The position numbers and the translations under genes were made by a program. Below are positions 1-11,162 of a stretch of 30,241 bases of DNA, one piece after another (the stretch's first letter is position 1; the number at the start of each line of letters is the position of its first letter). The notes beneath the pieces were generated by a model that was given only the letters and a program-made list of their open reading frames with translations, had not been told where the DNA came from and made no database searches. Origin of the DNA: Pelargonium nanum (Eukaryota > Streptophyta > Magnoliopsida > Geraniales > Geraniaceae); the NCBI GenBank assembly GCA_036897485.1, contig JAYMTF010000787.1, positions 1 to 30,241 on the forward strand. The letters run 5' to 3'.

Positions 1-51
<51 letters not shown>
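1..51. repeat. (TAA)n microsatellite
   Basis: The first 50 or so bases are an almost pure TAA trinucleotide tract that runs into a short A run. It lies about 300 bases beyond the stop codon of the minus-strand MYB gene. The window edge may cut it, so its full length is unknown. Confidence 0.97.
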
Positions 52-56
<5 letters not shown>

Positions 57-354
57 CAAATAAGTGTACAAATGATCTAATGACTTTAGAAAAACACTTG
101 CTAATTCTCAATTAAACTGAATGTTAACAACTAACGCTTTGAGCACACATTTGTGCAATAATTAGTTGGTGGGTTTCTAAGTGTTCCCTAATAATGTGAA
201 ATATACATTTCTATTGATCTCTAGCTGTGAAGCGAAGGGATCATTCACAGTCTCTCCCTAAAAAGGTTATAATGATATAATTGCTTACAACCAAAATCAA
301 AAGAATATTACATACCAAAAGAACCCCAATACAAGATATCATCAATCTTTCTGT

Positions 355-1558
355 TTAGAAAAAATGAGGATTGTTCTCATCCAGTGTCATGATTCCATTG
401 AGGAACTCTTTCTGATCTTGACATGAAGCACCAGAAGTTTCATCAAACAGCCACTTCTCAAGCTGCAACAGTCCTCCCAGATCTGGCTTGGTCTCGTCAG
501 GAGACATGGACCTTGAAAAAACATCATCAGAGTTGTTGGAAGATTCCAAGGACTGATCAAACCCAAACATTTGGAACCCATTGTTGGACATGAGCTCAAT
601 GTTGTTATTGCTGGTGGTGGTTGTGCTGATCATGGTTCCTTCACTGCTAGATCCAGCAGAAGTAGTAGTAGTAGTAGTAGTGGTCACTTCCTGAGCCCTA
701 GACTTGTTGCTGCTTGGTGGCTTCCCCATCCAACCTTTGAGCAATCTTGCTATGTTGTCAGCACTTGATGCATAGCCATGGGCACCACCAGATGGTTGCT
801 GTGGTGGTGGTGTTGGTGGTGGTGGCTTCAAATCTGATAAAATGTTTGGTGGATTTTTGTGTGGGGACAAGGCATCACAGAGGGCTTGCCTAGCAGTGTT
901 GATGTCAGCTTGGAGCCTCCTCTCCCACTGGCCTCTGGACATGGACTGTGATGATGAATTGGCATGATCATCACCACTGGCTTGGCCTTGTCCTTGGAGC
1001 TTCTTCAGCTTCTTCTTCAAATGGGTATTCCAATAGTTCTTGATGTCATTGTCTGTTCTCTGTGGAAGATAAGAGGCTATGGCTGCCCATCTGCACCACA
1101 ATAAATATTTTGTCCCCTCATTAATTTTCATCCAATCCAAAATAGCTAAACCCAATTATTTAATTGTATTTTGTTATAGATTAATGGTGTTCTTGTAAAT
1201 TACCTATTTCCCAAGAGAGCTTGGAGGTGGATGATCATCTTCTCTTCTTGCTGAGTGAAGCTCCCTCTCTTGATCCCTGGCCTCAGGTAATTTGTCCATC
1301 TAAGTCTGCAACTCTTGCTGCATCTAAGCAACCCTGAAACAAATTAAAAGAATTAAACCCATTACAATTAAAACATAATATTCAAATCAAACCCTAGCAG
1401 CTCAAGAAACTAATTAAGTAAGTACCTGTACTGGAAGGAACTGCTCTCCAATTCCCAGGGCCATGTTCTTGAATGTAAGAGACCAAGATAATGTCTTCCT
1501 CAGGAGTCCAAGGACCTTTCTTGACACCTAGCTTGTCACAACATGGTGGTCGACCCAT
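355..1558 (-). CDS. R2R3-MYB transcription factor, subgroup 1 (MYB30/31/60/94/96 clade)
   Basis: Three exons read on the minus strand: 1558-1426, 1333-1204 and 1090-355, all with GT-AG introns, giving 332 residues. The start is the ATG of [20 protein letters not shown], the invariant N-terminus of this family. R2 lies at about residues 14-61 and R3 at about 67-112, with the tryptophans in place and the R3 signature [20 protein letters not shown]. Both intron positions, in R2 and at the end of the first R3 helix, are the usual ones. The C-terminal half is rich in Ser, Thr, Asn and Pro. It has an [10 protein letters not shown] segment and an [11 protein letters not shown] tail like that of the MYB94/96/31 branch, and the length (about 330 residues) fits that branch better than the shorter MYB60. 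Known family roles are cuticular wax synthesis, drought and ABA responses, pathogen-induced cell death and guard-cell function; which applies here is inference. It acts in the nucleus. A run of eight Thr codons (661-684) is a microsatellite-derived, length-variable tract. Confidence 0.95.
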
Positions 1559-1633
1559 AATCAAACAAAAAGGAAACTTGTTGTTCTTTTCTTGAAATTA
1601 ACTTTAAAACTTTGTAAGTTTGTTGGAAAAGAG

Positions 1634-1654
1634 TGAAGAAGAAGAAGAAGAAGA
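1634..1654 (-). repeat. (GAA)n / CTT tract in MYB 5' leader
   Basis: GAAGAAGAAG repeats on the plus strand read as a CT-rich CTTCTTC tract in the MYB leader, between the likely TATA box and the ATG. CT-rich leader microsatellites are common in plants and can vary in length between alleles. Confidence 0.8.
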
Positions 1655-1687
1655 CAAGGGTCCAAGAGCAGAGATTGGTGGGTTAGC

Positions 1688-1695
1688 ATATATAG
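1688..1695 (-). promoter_or_regulatory. Putative TATA box of the MYB gene
   Basis: On the minus strand the sequence reads CTCTATATATGC about 130 bases upstream of the MYB ATG. This would give a leader of roughly 100 bases. It is supported only by sequence and position. Confidence 0.55.
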
Positions 1696-2604
1696 AGGAT
1701 GATGAGTATAGAGACGCTGACTTAAAAGAAGGGGAAGAGAAAAGAGTCAAATGATGACAGCAAGAGCATTAAAGAGGAAGTAGAGAAGCAAAGTCAGCAG
1801 AGCAGCTGGCTGTAATGCCACAAATGCCAATGACCTTTCTCTCTCTTGTGCCTCACAAAACCGCGTTGCTCATTCAATGTGCTTCTGGAAACCCTAATTA
1901 TATCCATCTCTCTTCTCTCTGCATTTACTGCTTAGTTAATCTTTAATTCTCTTAACTCATTTCCATTTCTTGTATTTACTTGTAGTTACTGGCTTCTTTC
2001 TGTGGATTCTCATTTTATCAATTAATGAGAATTTATGCCATGCTCACTTCCCAAATGAGCCTACTAATTTGCCATTCTCATGTGTGTGTTATTTTTAGAA
2101 AACTGAAAACATCAAGGAGATGAATTAATGATGATCCAGATGGAGAATACTGCTACGTACACTTCGGGGATGTGATTCGACATCTAATTAAGCCATTAAT
2201 TAGTTAATACTTTACATTAATAAAATAAGTTATTATAGGAATGAGGTTTTTAGTTGCATGTGTCCTATTTCACAACGATTTTCTATTAGTACATAAACAA
2301 CATCATAAGAAATCAAATCAAGCAGTTTTCATTTAAATATTTTTATAGTTTGTTTATGATAATTTGGTAACGTTATGCATTTATTTGCTCAATTATATTT
2401 GCACATTGTACTTTCTTTCACTATATACACATCATTTAGGAGTTTCTTCTGGATTTCAACAACTAATTATTATTGGCAAACCCTTTTGGCGAACATCTCA
2501 ACTATGCAATAAGTAATCACTAGGGTTGTGCTGAAACAAAATTTAGGTATGTAGGGCAATGAATATAATGTTTCTTTTATTATTAAAGAACTAAATCGAC
2601 AATG

Positions 2605-2759
2605 AGAAACTAATGCATGGTAGATCAAGCGGTTTAAGCGCTTTGAATTCTCTTTGAGGTTTCGTGTTTGAGCCTCCTTGCCAAACAACCGTATGAGGTG
2701 AGATTTATGGGTTAAAATGGGAGAACTACCCTTGTTATGTAGCTCAATTGATAAAATAA
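2605..2759 (+). mobile_element. tRNA-derived SINE with 12-bp target-site duplication
   Basis: The element is about 155 bases long and flanked by perfect direct repeats AAATCGACAATG at 2593-2604 and 2760-2771. Inside, TAGATCAAGCGG near 2631 resembles a Pol III box A, and GTGTTTGAGCCTCC near 2667 resembles box B about 40 bases later. The 3' end is A-rich (GATAAAATAAA). Internal Pol III boxes, an A-rich tail and a long duplication together indicate a short interspersed element moved by LINE machinery. The intact duplication suggests a fairly recent insertion. A Pol III start at the element's first base is expected but not shown. Confidence 0.72.
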
Positions 2760-4275
2760 AAATCGACAATGGCGAAATTGTCTACATTTTCTTTTGGGAA
2801 AGCAAATTGATTTTTTTTTTTTAGTTGGATCATTTATACACCAGCTATAAAATTGGGTCATCAAATTTGGAAGTCATGTTCAATTGCATGTATTACACAC
2901 TTTCATCTAGGGGCTTGATAATCACATTTTATTTATTTTTATGTGAAATTAGCAAAAAATGTTATTGGATAGTATTACATTTTTCACGATATAAATAAAT
3001 TTGAACCAGTCAAAGATGAAATATCCTCATGAATTAAGTGCTTAGTTAAATCTTATCATTTATGTTAAAATAAAACACCTAAAACATGCATGAAAATATG
3101 GATGGCGATTGCATGTGAGCCCATGGACATCATATTAAATTATGCTATTCACAATTGATGGAATTGTTCAACTCTCTAATCACTTGAACTGATAATTGAG
3201 TACTTGATAATTGAAACCATAAATTCATGTTTTCGTTAAAGAACAAAAAAAAATAGCATAAGCAACCTTATTATATAATATATACACACATACATAAGAA
3301 ACAAAATATGAGCGATCATTTTTTTTAGACTAAACCAATAAAATCATAACACATATTATTTGAACAAACATTCATACACTTACTCCCCTTCTCGAATAAA
3401 ATTACGGCACACTTATATAAATTAATAATATGTGCTTGAGTTAGAAGTTACAAAATAGCCATAATTAATCGAGATGGATATAGACATAAAATAGGTTGTT
3501 GTTGAGGAGTTTGTGATCTCCTAAAGTGAAGTGATGATGTGATGGGTGTTGGTGTTGTGTGGCATGAAGTGATTGGTATGTAACAAAACGTAACCTTGCT
3601 TCAACTTGAACAAAGTCTAGAAAGTCAACCAATATTATCTGGGATGCTAGAAATTTTGAAACTTGGCTCTCCTACAGGAACACCATATATTTCTTGGAAA
3701 TACAATATCAACATAGGAAGATTCAAAAATCCAAATCCTACCTGCAAAACTGACAAGGTTTGACATCTGCTCAAGAACAAGAAAAAAGCATTTAAGAGCT
3801 TAGGGAGCTCATAACACTGCTCAAAGGAGAAATTCACGTTTGTTAGTATTGTCACAATACTACTATGGACAAAACCACCCTAGCGGATCGTTTGACCCGT
3901 TCTTTTAAATTTCCATACTAAAATCTGTCGTACCGAAAGTTTCGGGTGAAATTGTCATCCATACTTTTTTGTAGAATTCTACTATTACACACTCGTATTT
4001 TATATGACAAATATATATACTCTCATACTCAAGATGAAATTCAGCAGTACCACTCTTGGTTTTGTCTAACGATGTGTTTTCTTTTAGTGTGCATGTCCTT
4101 TTATTGCTTATCCAAGATCAAGTGTTCTTCATCAAAAGCCAGTTCAAAATATTCTTGAGTGCAACTTTTTTTATAAGTTTCCCACTACGACGAGTATACT
4201 TCTCCACTGATACCCACGGCATAAGGGACTGGGTAAAATATAACTATTTTTTTTACTACTATATAAAAGACATAT

Positions 4276-4501
4276 AAGCACACAAGGTTAGCGGCACAGT
4301 TGGCAACACATATTGCGTGAGTAGAAAGAATGCTTGCGTTCAATCTCCACTCAACACATACTTGGGGAGATGGATGAGCTATAACTGTGACTTTACCCTT
4401 GAATGAAAATTAGTTTAGGTGCCGTAAAACAGCTTGAATGTGCCAACCGCGAATTGGCGAACCAGCTTAGAAATCTCATTGTTTAAACTGAAAAAAGAAA
4501 G
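4276..4501 (+). mobile_element. tRNA-derived SINE (copy 1 of a family also at 27244-27421)
   Basis: Box A is TTAGCGGCACAGTTGG at 4288-4303, and box B is GCGTTCAATCTCC at 4336-4348, about 50 bases later, as in tRNA-derived SINEs. The body continues to an A-rich tail at about 4490-4500. Shared words with the minus-strand copy near 27.3 kb include GTAAAACAGCTT, CCAACCGC and CTCAT in the same order. AAGACATAT before the element and AAGGACATCT after it may be a decayed target duplication, which would mean an older insertion than the one at 2605. Confidence 0.7.
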
Positions 4502-5309
4502 AAGGACATCTATTATTTGAACATTGGCAAAGTTAACATCTAGTATCTATTTGGAGATATTTGAATTAATTTTGAATACTTCAAAGATCAAATTATATGA
4601 CCATTTGAATCCATTCATGAGAATAGATGGATCATATCGATACATTTAACTTATAAAGAGAATGCATCAAATTGCTCAAATATATATAGAGCAAAACTTA
4701 AAAAAAAAATCTGAAATCGATAATTTATCAATTTATTTTTAGGTTCTATATATTAAAGTAACTATCGTCATTATGTATGTTATTGTGTAGCTGTAAATAT
4801 GGATTGACTTAATTTGCTGAAAACTTTGTCAACGGAAGCACACAAAATTTCTAACTCATACAGTGTATGATATATTGGTGGAAGATGGAGAATCATTAAA
4901 TTTTATTTAACATTGTTGAGACGATATTGCCAACAAAATAATTAAGCAAAACATAAATATATGCTACAGAAAGTTGACTTGATAACTTAATGTTGTCTAT
5001 AGATCGATCACTGTTCCATTTGGTACCACCATCAATTTCCAAACCTCAAAGTTCAATTGCAGTCAAGACTAGAGACGACTAGTCAGTACTACAAGTCTAC
5101 TCAAACTTCCGAAAGCAATTTTTGTTTGTTTAATCAATTTTTTGTGGCTCATACAAATTTCTATAAGGAGAATATAACATTATAGGAGTAGTAATAACTA
5201 ATAAATATATACACACACAAAATAATGACTTTTTTTTATTACTCCAAAAGAGTGGATTTATTATAAGTTGTGAGTTCCTACACCAATACCATGAACATTC
5301 GCTGCTAGA

Positions 5310-5540
5310 AAATTTCAAATTAGCTAGAGAATTTAGAGAGGGAACAAAATTTAATTTTGCTAAGAAACTTAGAGAGAGAAAAATATTAGCTAGAGAAAAT
5401 TTGGCGGAAATTTTGGCACTAATTTTTTTTCATTCCCACTTGTTTTTAGCTAGAAAAATTCGAAAGGAAAACCTCGCTAATTGAAATATTTCATCGAGAG
5501 AATTTTTTTTTTGATTTTGCTATCCCTAGCTAAGCTCTAG
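5310..5540. repeat. Degenerate internally repeated AT-rich tract, possible DNA-transposon debris
   Basis: Variants of TTAGCTAGAGAAATTT and AACTTAGAGAGAG recur several times, and a TTCGAAAGGAAAACCTCGCTAATT stretch follows in broken form. Such TAGC/GAGG-rich short repeats recall the subterminal arrays of plant CACTA elements. I find no convincing terminal inverted repeats or 3-bp target duplication, so the assignment is weak. Confidence 0.3.
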
Positions 5541-5756
5541 TGTTCCACTTTTTAATCACTTTATGCCCCTCTCAAAATGTCCCCCAAGACATTTAAGCCT
5601 CTTTCCTCAAGAGTAACACTTTGACAAAGTAAAGCAATGACTTGAGGTCTGTCTTAAAGTCATCTCCTCGTATGTGCTCACCAAGATTCTAAAAGACACT
5701 TTTCGTGATTAAACGTTTTTACCAATGATCAAACTCCCTACCACAGAGATTTTCAT

Positions 5757-5812
5757 ATGATAGTGCTACGAGCACATGTGATTCCACTGTCTCCTTGTTC
5801 GAACCCCACCAA
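5757..5812 (+). mobile_element. tRNA-like / SINE fragment
   Basis: GTTCGAACCCC at 5797-5807 is a near-perfect Pol III box B, and TAGTGCTACGAGCAC just upstream loosely resembles box A. The spacing is shorter than in a tRNA and no cloverleaf closes. I read it as a truncated SINE or tRNA relic rather than a functional tRNA gene. Confidence 0.4.
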
Positions 5813-6251
5813 TGATCCGAAAAGGGTGATGTCACAGTGACATCGTCAATAAGCTTTTGTGTGCATGATCACTTAATCATTGTTTGCATTGTAAATAATT
5901 CATAAGCGTTGTAAGAGATCTTGAACTCTCATATTCTCACTTTTCTATAAATCTCTCACCTCTCTCTTACATTGTGCGACAATTTAAAGTTATTTTTGCA
6001 TGTATACAAAATTTTTAATTCCCGTCAATGACGTGCGTTATTGTTTTTTTTTAATATTACTTATTTAATTTTGTGTATAAGGTTGAATAAAAACAAAATT
6101 TGTGCAAAAATAATATCCGGCATGAAACAGAAATCCAACGGGCTAATAGTAACCCCTCGTGCTTAAATGATAAAATCAGAAATTTATCAGGGCTTTATGT
6201 TGAGGGTTGGTTGGGTAATTCACTCCCAAAACATAGGTCCATAAAAGGTAT

Positions 6252-6328
6252 TGGGCCCAGCCCAGCCCAGCCCATCGAGCCATCAACACCATAAACCATT
6301 AAACCCTACCTGTTAGCGACTAGGGTTT
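6252..6328 (+). promoter_or_regulatory. NOP10 promoter: site II motifs and two telo-boxes
   Basis: A TGGGCC site II element at 6252-6257 is followed by a run of GCCCA repeats. A telo-box AAACCCTA lies at 6301-6308 and an inverted copy TAGGGTTT at 6321-6328. This pairing is the established promoter signature of plant ribosomal-protein and ribosome-biogenesis genes (site II bound by TCP-type factors, telo-box by Pur-alpha-like or TRB-type factors). It fits the NOP10 gene downstream. A non-coding leader exon with a 5'UTR intron (donor near CTCTCAGGTTCG at about 6411, acceptor GAAACAG at about 6794) is likely. Confidence 0.8.
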
Positions 6329-6801
6329 AAGATTATCTCCATACTTGGTTCCAGCAAGCGAGCTGCCTCCACAATTCCTCTCAACCTCGTCATCTCTCTC
6401 GCATCTCTCAGGTTCGAAATTTTGCTTAAGAGCGCTATATTGTGTTTCGTTTCCGACAATATATTTTTGTTTACCTTTTCTTTTGATCAATTACAAGTAA
6501 TTGCTGTAGACTGTCAGATAATTACTTTTATGCCGATTTTCTTTGGCCAATAGTTCTAAGCTATGAAAATTTTAGATATTACGTTATGGTTATGGGAGTG
6601 AGAATCAAGAATGGAAAATAGCTTTGAGATTCTCCTTTCAAATCCATCTGAAAACCAAAAAGTCTTAATACAAACATGATGAATTGGAATCTCATTCCGA
6701 TTCTTGATTCCCATTCCTGAACAAAAAATTATAGTCCAAATGCTATTCTATTGTACTTGTGTGATGAGCATCTAATATAATGTGGTTGAAACAGGGTAAA
6801 T

Positions 6802-7718
6802 ATGTATCTTCAGTTTTACATCAACGACAATGGTGACAAAGTCTACACCACCAAGGTATGACCACACTGTTCAATTCTTTGTACATGTTATGTTGTTCAG
6901 CGAATATCGCTTGTTAAGTAACTCTTGGGGTCACAGATTATTGAACAAATGCCTGATTTGACTACTAACATCTTCAGCTGAGTACAATGTATACCTTTTT
7001 AATCTAATGAAATTCGGGGTGTCTCCTCCAAAATGGACAAAATGGGAATTAAGGATAGTTTGATTAGTGTTGAGCTTTTTATGTGTTCACCCGCATTTTA
7101 ACAAACTCAAATGTTTTGAACTTACTTATGTTAGAGTTGTTAATGATAAGGGAGGGAGTATTGTCATAGAACATTATTTATGTATTAAGATGGGTAAGCA
7201 AATTGCTACGTTGATGTGGTTTCTTCAAAAGTTGTGATTCAGGTCTCATCAATGTAGACTTCTGAATGTTGTTTCTAGCTATTTCCACGCATATATGAAC
7301 CTGTGACCCTGTTCTTGGAATGGATATTGAAATAACTACTCTGGAAGTCAGTCAACTCAGTGCTGACTCTCACTTGCCTTAAACATCTGCCATCATTTCT
7401 CATTATTTTCTTGTAGGAGTTGTATCTGCTTAACTCAATTACATGTTTTATGCAGAAAGAATCACCGGTTGGACTTGCTACGCAATCCGCTCATCCAGGT
7501 AATGTTGCTTAACTAGTAATACATGAATGCCTGGCTTTCTCCTCTCATCAATCTTCCGTCTTGCTTTTAGCCAAACTGAGTTTAGATTTTTGTTTCCTTT
7601 CATCGCGTATATAACTGCAGCTCGCTTCTCACCGGATGACAAATACTCGAGGCAAAGAGTTCTGCTTAAAAAGCGCTTCGGGTTGTTGCCCACCCAGCAG
7701 TCTCCTTTGAAGTACTAG
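6802..7718 (+). CDS. NOP10: NOP10, H/ACA snoRNP subunit
   Basis: Three exons, 6802-6855, 7456-7498 and 7621-7718, encode 64 residues, the usual length of plant Nop10. The spliced protein begins [18 protein letters not shown], has the conserved core [20 protein letters not shown] and ends PTQQSPLKY. All introns have GT-AG ends and phases that keep the frame. Nop10 binds the catalytic pseudouridine synthase (dyskerin/NAP57, Cbf5) with Nhp2 and Gar1 in the nucleolus. The complex directs pseudouridylation of rRNA and snRNA and is part of telomerase RNP. The family lacks catalytic residues of its own. The N-terminal half forms a small beta structure (zinc-binding in archaea, not in eukaryotes, consistent with the absence of a Cys cluster here), and the C-terminal part is the Cbf5-binding helix. 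I see no disruption. Confidence 0.96.
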
Positions 7719-10700
7719 TTTGTGAGAATGCCTTGTTTTGAAAGCTGTACTGCTACACATTTTGCAATTCCTATGTAGTAAAAGTGTTTGGACAAAATCT
7801 TGATTCCATAATTTTATATTTGTCTTACTTATCCAAAATATAAGTCCTTTTACAAATGTGCTACTTCAAAATAATTTCAAATTGCAGGGGATATAAAATA
7901 AGTAGGAGATTAATTTAGATGGTCAGAAAAATATGAGTTCATAAATAAGCCAAATAGAAACAAAATACATATCTGGGCTTTTCCAAGTATTATTTTCTCA
8001 TTAAATGCACCAACACATATTTATTTCATCTCTATCTACTCCATGAACAATTGTGTTCTGAAACACAATTAAATGTTCAAATATGAAACTTATAATTGCT
8101 TAAGTCAAACACAAATGTTGTTACGTTTCCTATGATCACTTTTGTTGAAAAGTTGGGTCCTTTATTTTCTCTTTTGTTCACGGAAATGGAGGTCTACTTT
8201 ACAAGGATATGATATCAAGTGGTGGTGGTGGGTCAATTTGGAAAATCTAAAGCTTTGGTATTGAAATATATATTGAGTTTGGAAAATCTAAAGCTTTGTT
8301 CACTGAATTAATAATATTGTGTATATATATAGAGTTTGAAATCAATTTATGCTCCATGATCTATAAGAGATTTCTCATTAGATCTCTAATTGAAATCTTG
8401 GCTCCAAAGTCATGTGGTAGGCAAAAGAAAATAATATAATACATTTGAAAACCTTTGCCCACAATTTTTCATTTGAAAACAACATTGTGCTTGTTTCATA
8501 TGTGATTGATGATTTAACATTCTTTGGATTCATACTTTACATAAGAGATTGTATTTCTTCCTACACACTTCTCTATTATATAACTTCAAGTAGCTTAATT
8601 AGTCAAATAACATGAAAATGACTGCTTTGTTCTATCATAGCCGCAAATAAAATCCAATACAATAGTCAACAATCCGGCTTAAAAATATTAATTACACGAA
8701 TTTGTCACACCATTAGCAATACATCTCTTCTTTTGAGTGCAATGAGAAGATTATATGCATAGGAATGAAACACAGTTGTAGTATTGCTTAACGATTTGGT
8801 GGATTATTTATAATGTATAAGTCTTGCATAAGATAAAAATGACTGAAATTTAAGTATTATAGTATTTCTTTATTATTTGCTCCCTCATTTTTATAAATTT
8901 TTAAATATAATTTTAATGTAAAATTAATAACATAAAATAATACACAGTTTCCAATATCCTTTAACTTGTGCATATGTACCACCACTTAGATAAATCATGG
9001 TCGATATATTGATTACTTATGATTTAAAGAGTTCACTAATAAATATAAATTGTTTGATCAAACTTTTATATAAAGTATAGTATAAGTAAAGCTTTAAATA
9101 TTTTTTTGCATCCTTTCCCACCATCAAATAAATAATTTAAACAATTTAACTAGGAAATGGTTGAAATTCCTTGTATAGTTGTATATACTATATAACATTG
9201 AACCATCAGCACCAAGAGTTGGATTATTAGTATTAGAATAAACAAACTTGCATCCATGATCTTACTCGTAACCACAATAATTTTTTATTTGAAAATCCTG
9301 AAATAGAGTTTAATTGTTGGCGGTTCTATAATTGTATACTAGTTTTGTTGTTGTTGGCTGTCAATTATTACAATCAATTCTTAGGTAATGGGTCTTGAAA
9401 ATGTAATCAGGCAACAAAGTTAACCTCCAAGCTTGGTAGCTATTGTCATCATATATTAGCTTTGTTTACGAAATATATGATTGTAATGCTTCATTAATCA
9501 CATAATTAAGAGTTAATCCTATCGTATTCTATTTTCCAACTATGCTGCGGTTTGCTATAAACTTTTCAAAAATATGTTGCGGTTTTGTTTCGCGCTCACA
9601 ATTTCATAAATTGTTAATTTGAAAGTTGTTTGGAAATTTTAGTGAAGGTATCTTGCTCATTTATTACAATTAGTTTTGTTTTGGATTACTTTCAAATATT
9701 TATTGATTGTTTACAATATATTCGACGGAGGAGCTTTAAACGGTTATCACTTAGTAAAAAGAACACATTTTTCGAAGAAATAAATAATACAATGAACCAA
9801 AAAAGCTCTTTGATTCAAATTACAAACATTTATTAGTTCAAAGTCAATTTCTAGGGTACATAAAATATATCACATGAATTTTTCATTTCCTAAACTATAA
9901 AGAAATAGATGATGAATATTTGGAATAAATGGAATAATGAAATTTAATCTTGTGAAATTTGTAGAAACGCTAAATTTGAAACAAATAAAATATTAGGGTA
10001 CTAAAAATTTTTGAATTTGAATTTCAGTCAAATTCAATAACAATTAAAACATGCATACAATGTGGAGTTATAAATAATAACTCTTATTATGTCAATTAAA
10101 ATTTTATAATTTTCTTTTAATGAGAATTCTATAAAATTTTATATTTATATTTGAAATATAACATTTCAAATTTCAATTGTTTTTTAAAGTTCCAAATTTC
10201 AATTTTTTAAATAAAATCATGTTCACAAATCCAACATTTCATTATTTATTGTTGGCATTGAATATTGTACTCTATTCTTGTCTTGTAGGTGCCTCAGAAC
10301 ACTGATTTTGATTGTGTTTTGTGTATTCGATATGCTCACACATAAATGACATTATCAACTTCAACATGATTTCAATAGAAATGCAAATATTTTGAAAAAC
10401 AAAAAAGTGAAAAACCTATTAAATATCTGCTTTATCTTCCTATTTTGCCCCTACTCAAAACCTCATTCCTCTGTTTTGTCCACCGACCAAAGGCCAAAAC
10501 AGAGCCAGCACTGTTTTGTACCCATTTTCTCCTGCTTTCCCATTACCCAAACAACTCCAATTGAATATTCTCACATCTAATAATATCAAAACGCACTTCA
10601 ATTTTTAACCTTTCAAATCAATTATTTTATCTGTTCTAGAAAATAAAGAGTTCGATTTCAATTTCAATTTCAATTCCAATTATGCCCTCACTTTATCTTC

Positions 10701-10720
10701 CTTAAACCAAGCACACAATA
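7719..10720. other. AT-rich intergenic interval, no gene seen
   Basis: About 3 kb between NOP10 and the DUF1666 gene. Open frames are short and composed mostly of AT-rich codons, with no domain I recognise. Local structure is limited to a 21-base direct repeat near 8.24 kb and a TTTCAA pentamer/hexamer tract at about 10655-10680. The last few hundred bases probably hold the promoter of the next gene. Confidence 0.65.
8237..8298. repeat. 21-bp direct repeat pair
   Basis: TTTGGAAAATCTAAAGCTTT plus G occurs at 8237-8257 and again at 8278-8298, separated by 20 bases. It looks like a small local duplication in intergenic DNA. Confidence 0.85.
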
Positions 10721-10727
10721 ATAACAA

Positions 10728-10735
10728 TATAAATT
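10728..10735 (+). promoter_or_regulatory. Possible TATA box of the DUF1666 gene
   Basis: TATAAATT lies about 430 bases before the ATG. A start about 30 bases downstream would give a long leader containing several short upstream ORFs, for example ATGs near 10811 and 10852 that soon end in stops. The TATA assignment is tentative. Confidence 0.3.
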
Positions 10736-11162
10736 ACAAGACAAAACAGAAACAGAACAAGACCTCTCAACTGATACAATTCAGACTCTGATAACGGTCC
10801 TGAGAAAACCATGGCTCTAAGCAACTAGAGACTAGCTCAATCCCAGTAGATGGCACGTTCTTTTCTCTCCATCATCCTCAATGTTTGCTCTTTTTATCTC
10901 CACAATTAGGTCACATTTCAGCTTCTGATTTAGTGCATTTCTTGGTAAATCTTTGAATTCCTGTCTTGATTGCGGGTGAGGAGTCAGGTTCTTTATTTTT
11001 AATGCGGCTTATGATAGTTTTCGAGACATGCTCTGTTTTTGCTTCAGACCCAAATAAAGAGATTGATGGGTTATATTGATGGGTGCTCCAAGGAGGTTTT
11101 CGATCGCTACCCATTTCATAATTGCTAGTTTTGGTTCTGCTGAGAATTTTCCGTATCGAGAG

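Larger units (their letters stand above)
1700..6240. other. Gene-poor interval between MYB and NOP10
   Basis: Apart from the SINE-like elements and the low-complexity tract listed separately, I see no gene here. Open frames are short, AT-biased and lack recognisable domains. The stretch at 3625-3855 has one minus-strand frame of 76 codons with no clear family match. A GC-richer patch at about 3880-3960 looks repeat-like but I cannot assign it. Confidence 0.6.

Noticed and set aside
3625-3855. Minus-strand 76-codon frame ending SFKISSIPDNIG
   Set aside because: The end loosely recalls a leucine-rich repeat, but the repeat pattern is absent, no neighbouring exons are visible and composition is that of intergenic DNA.
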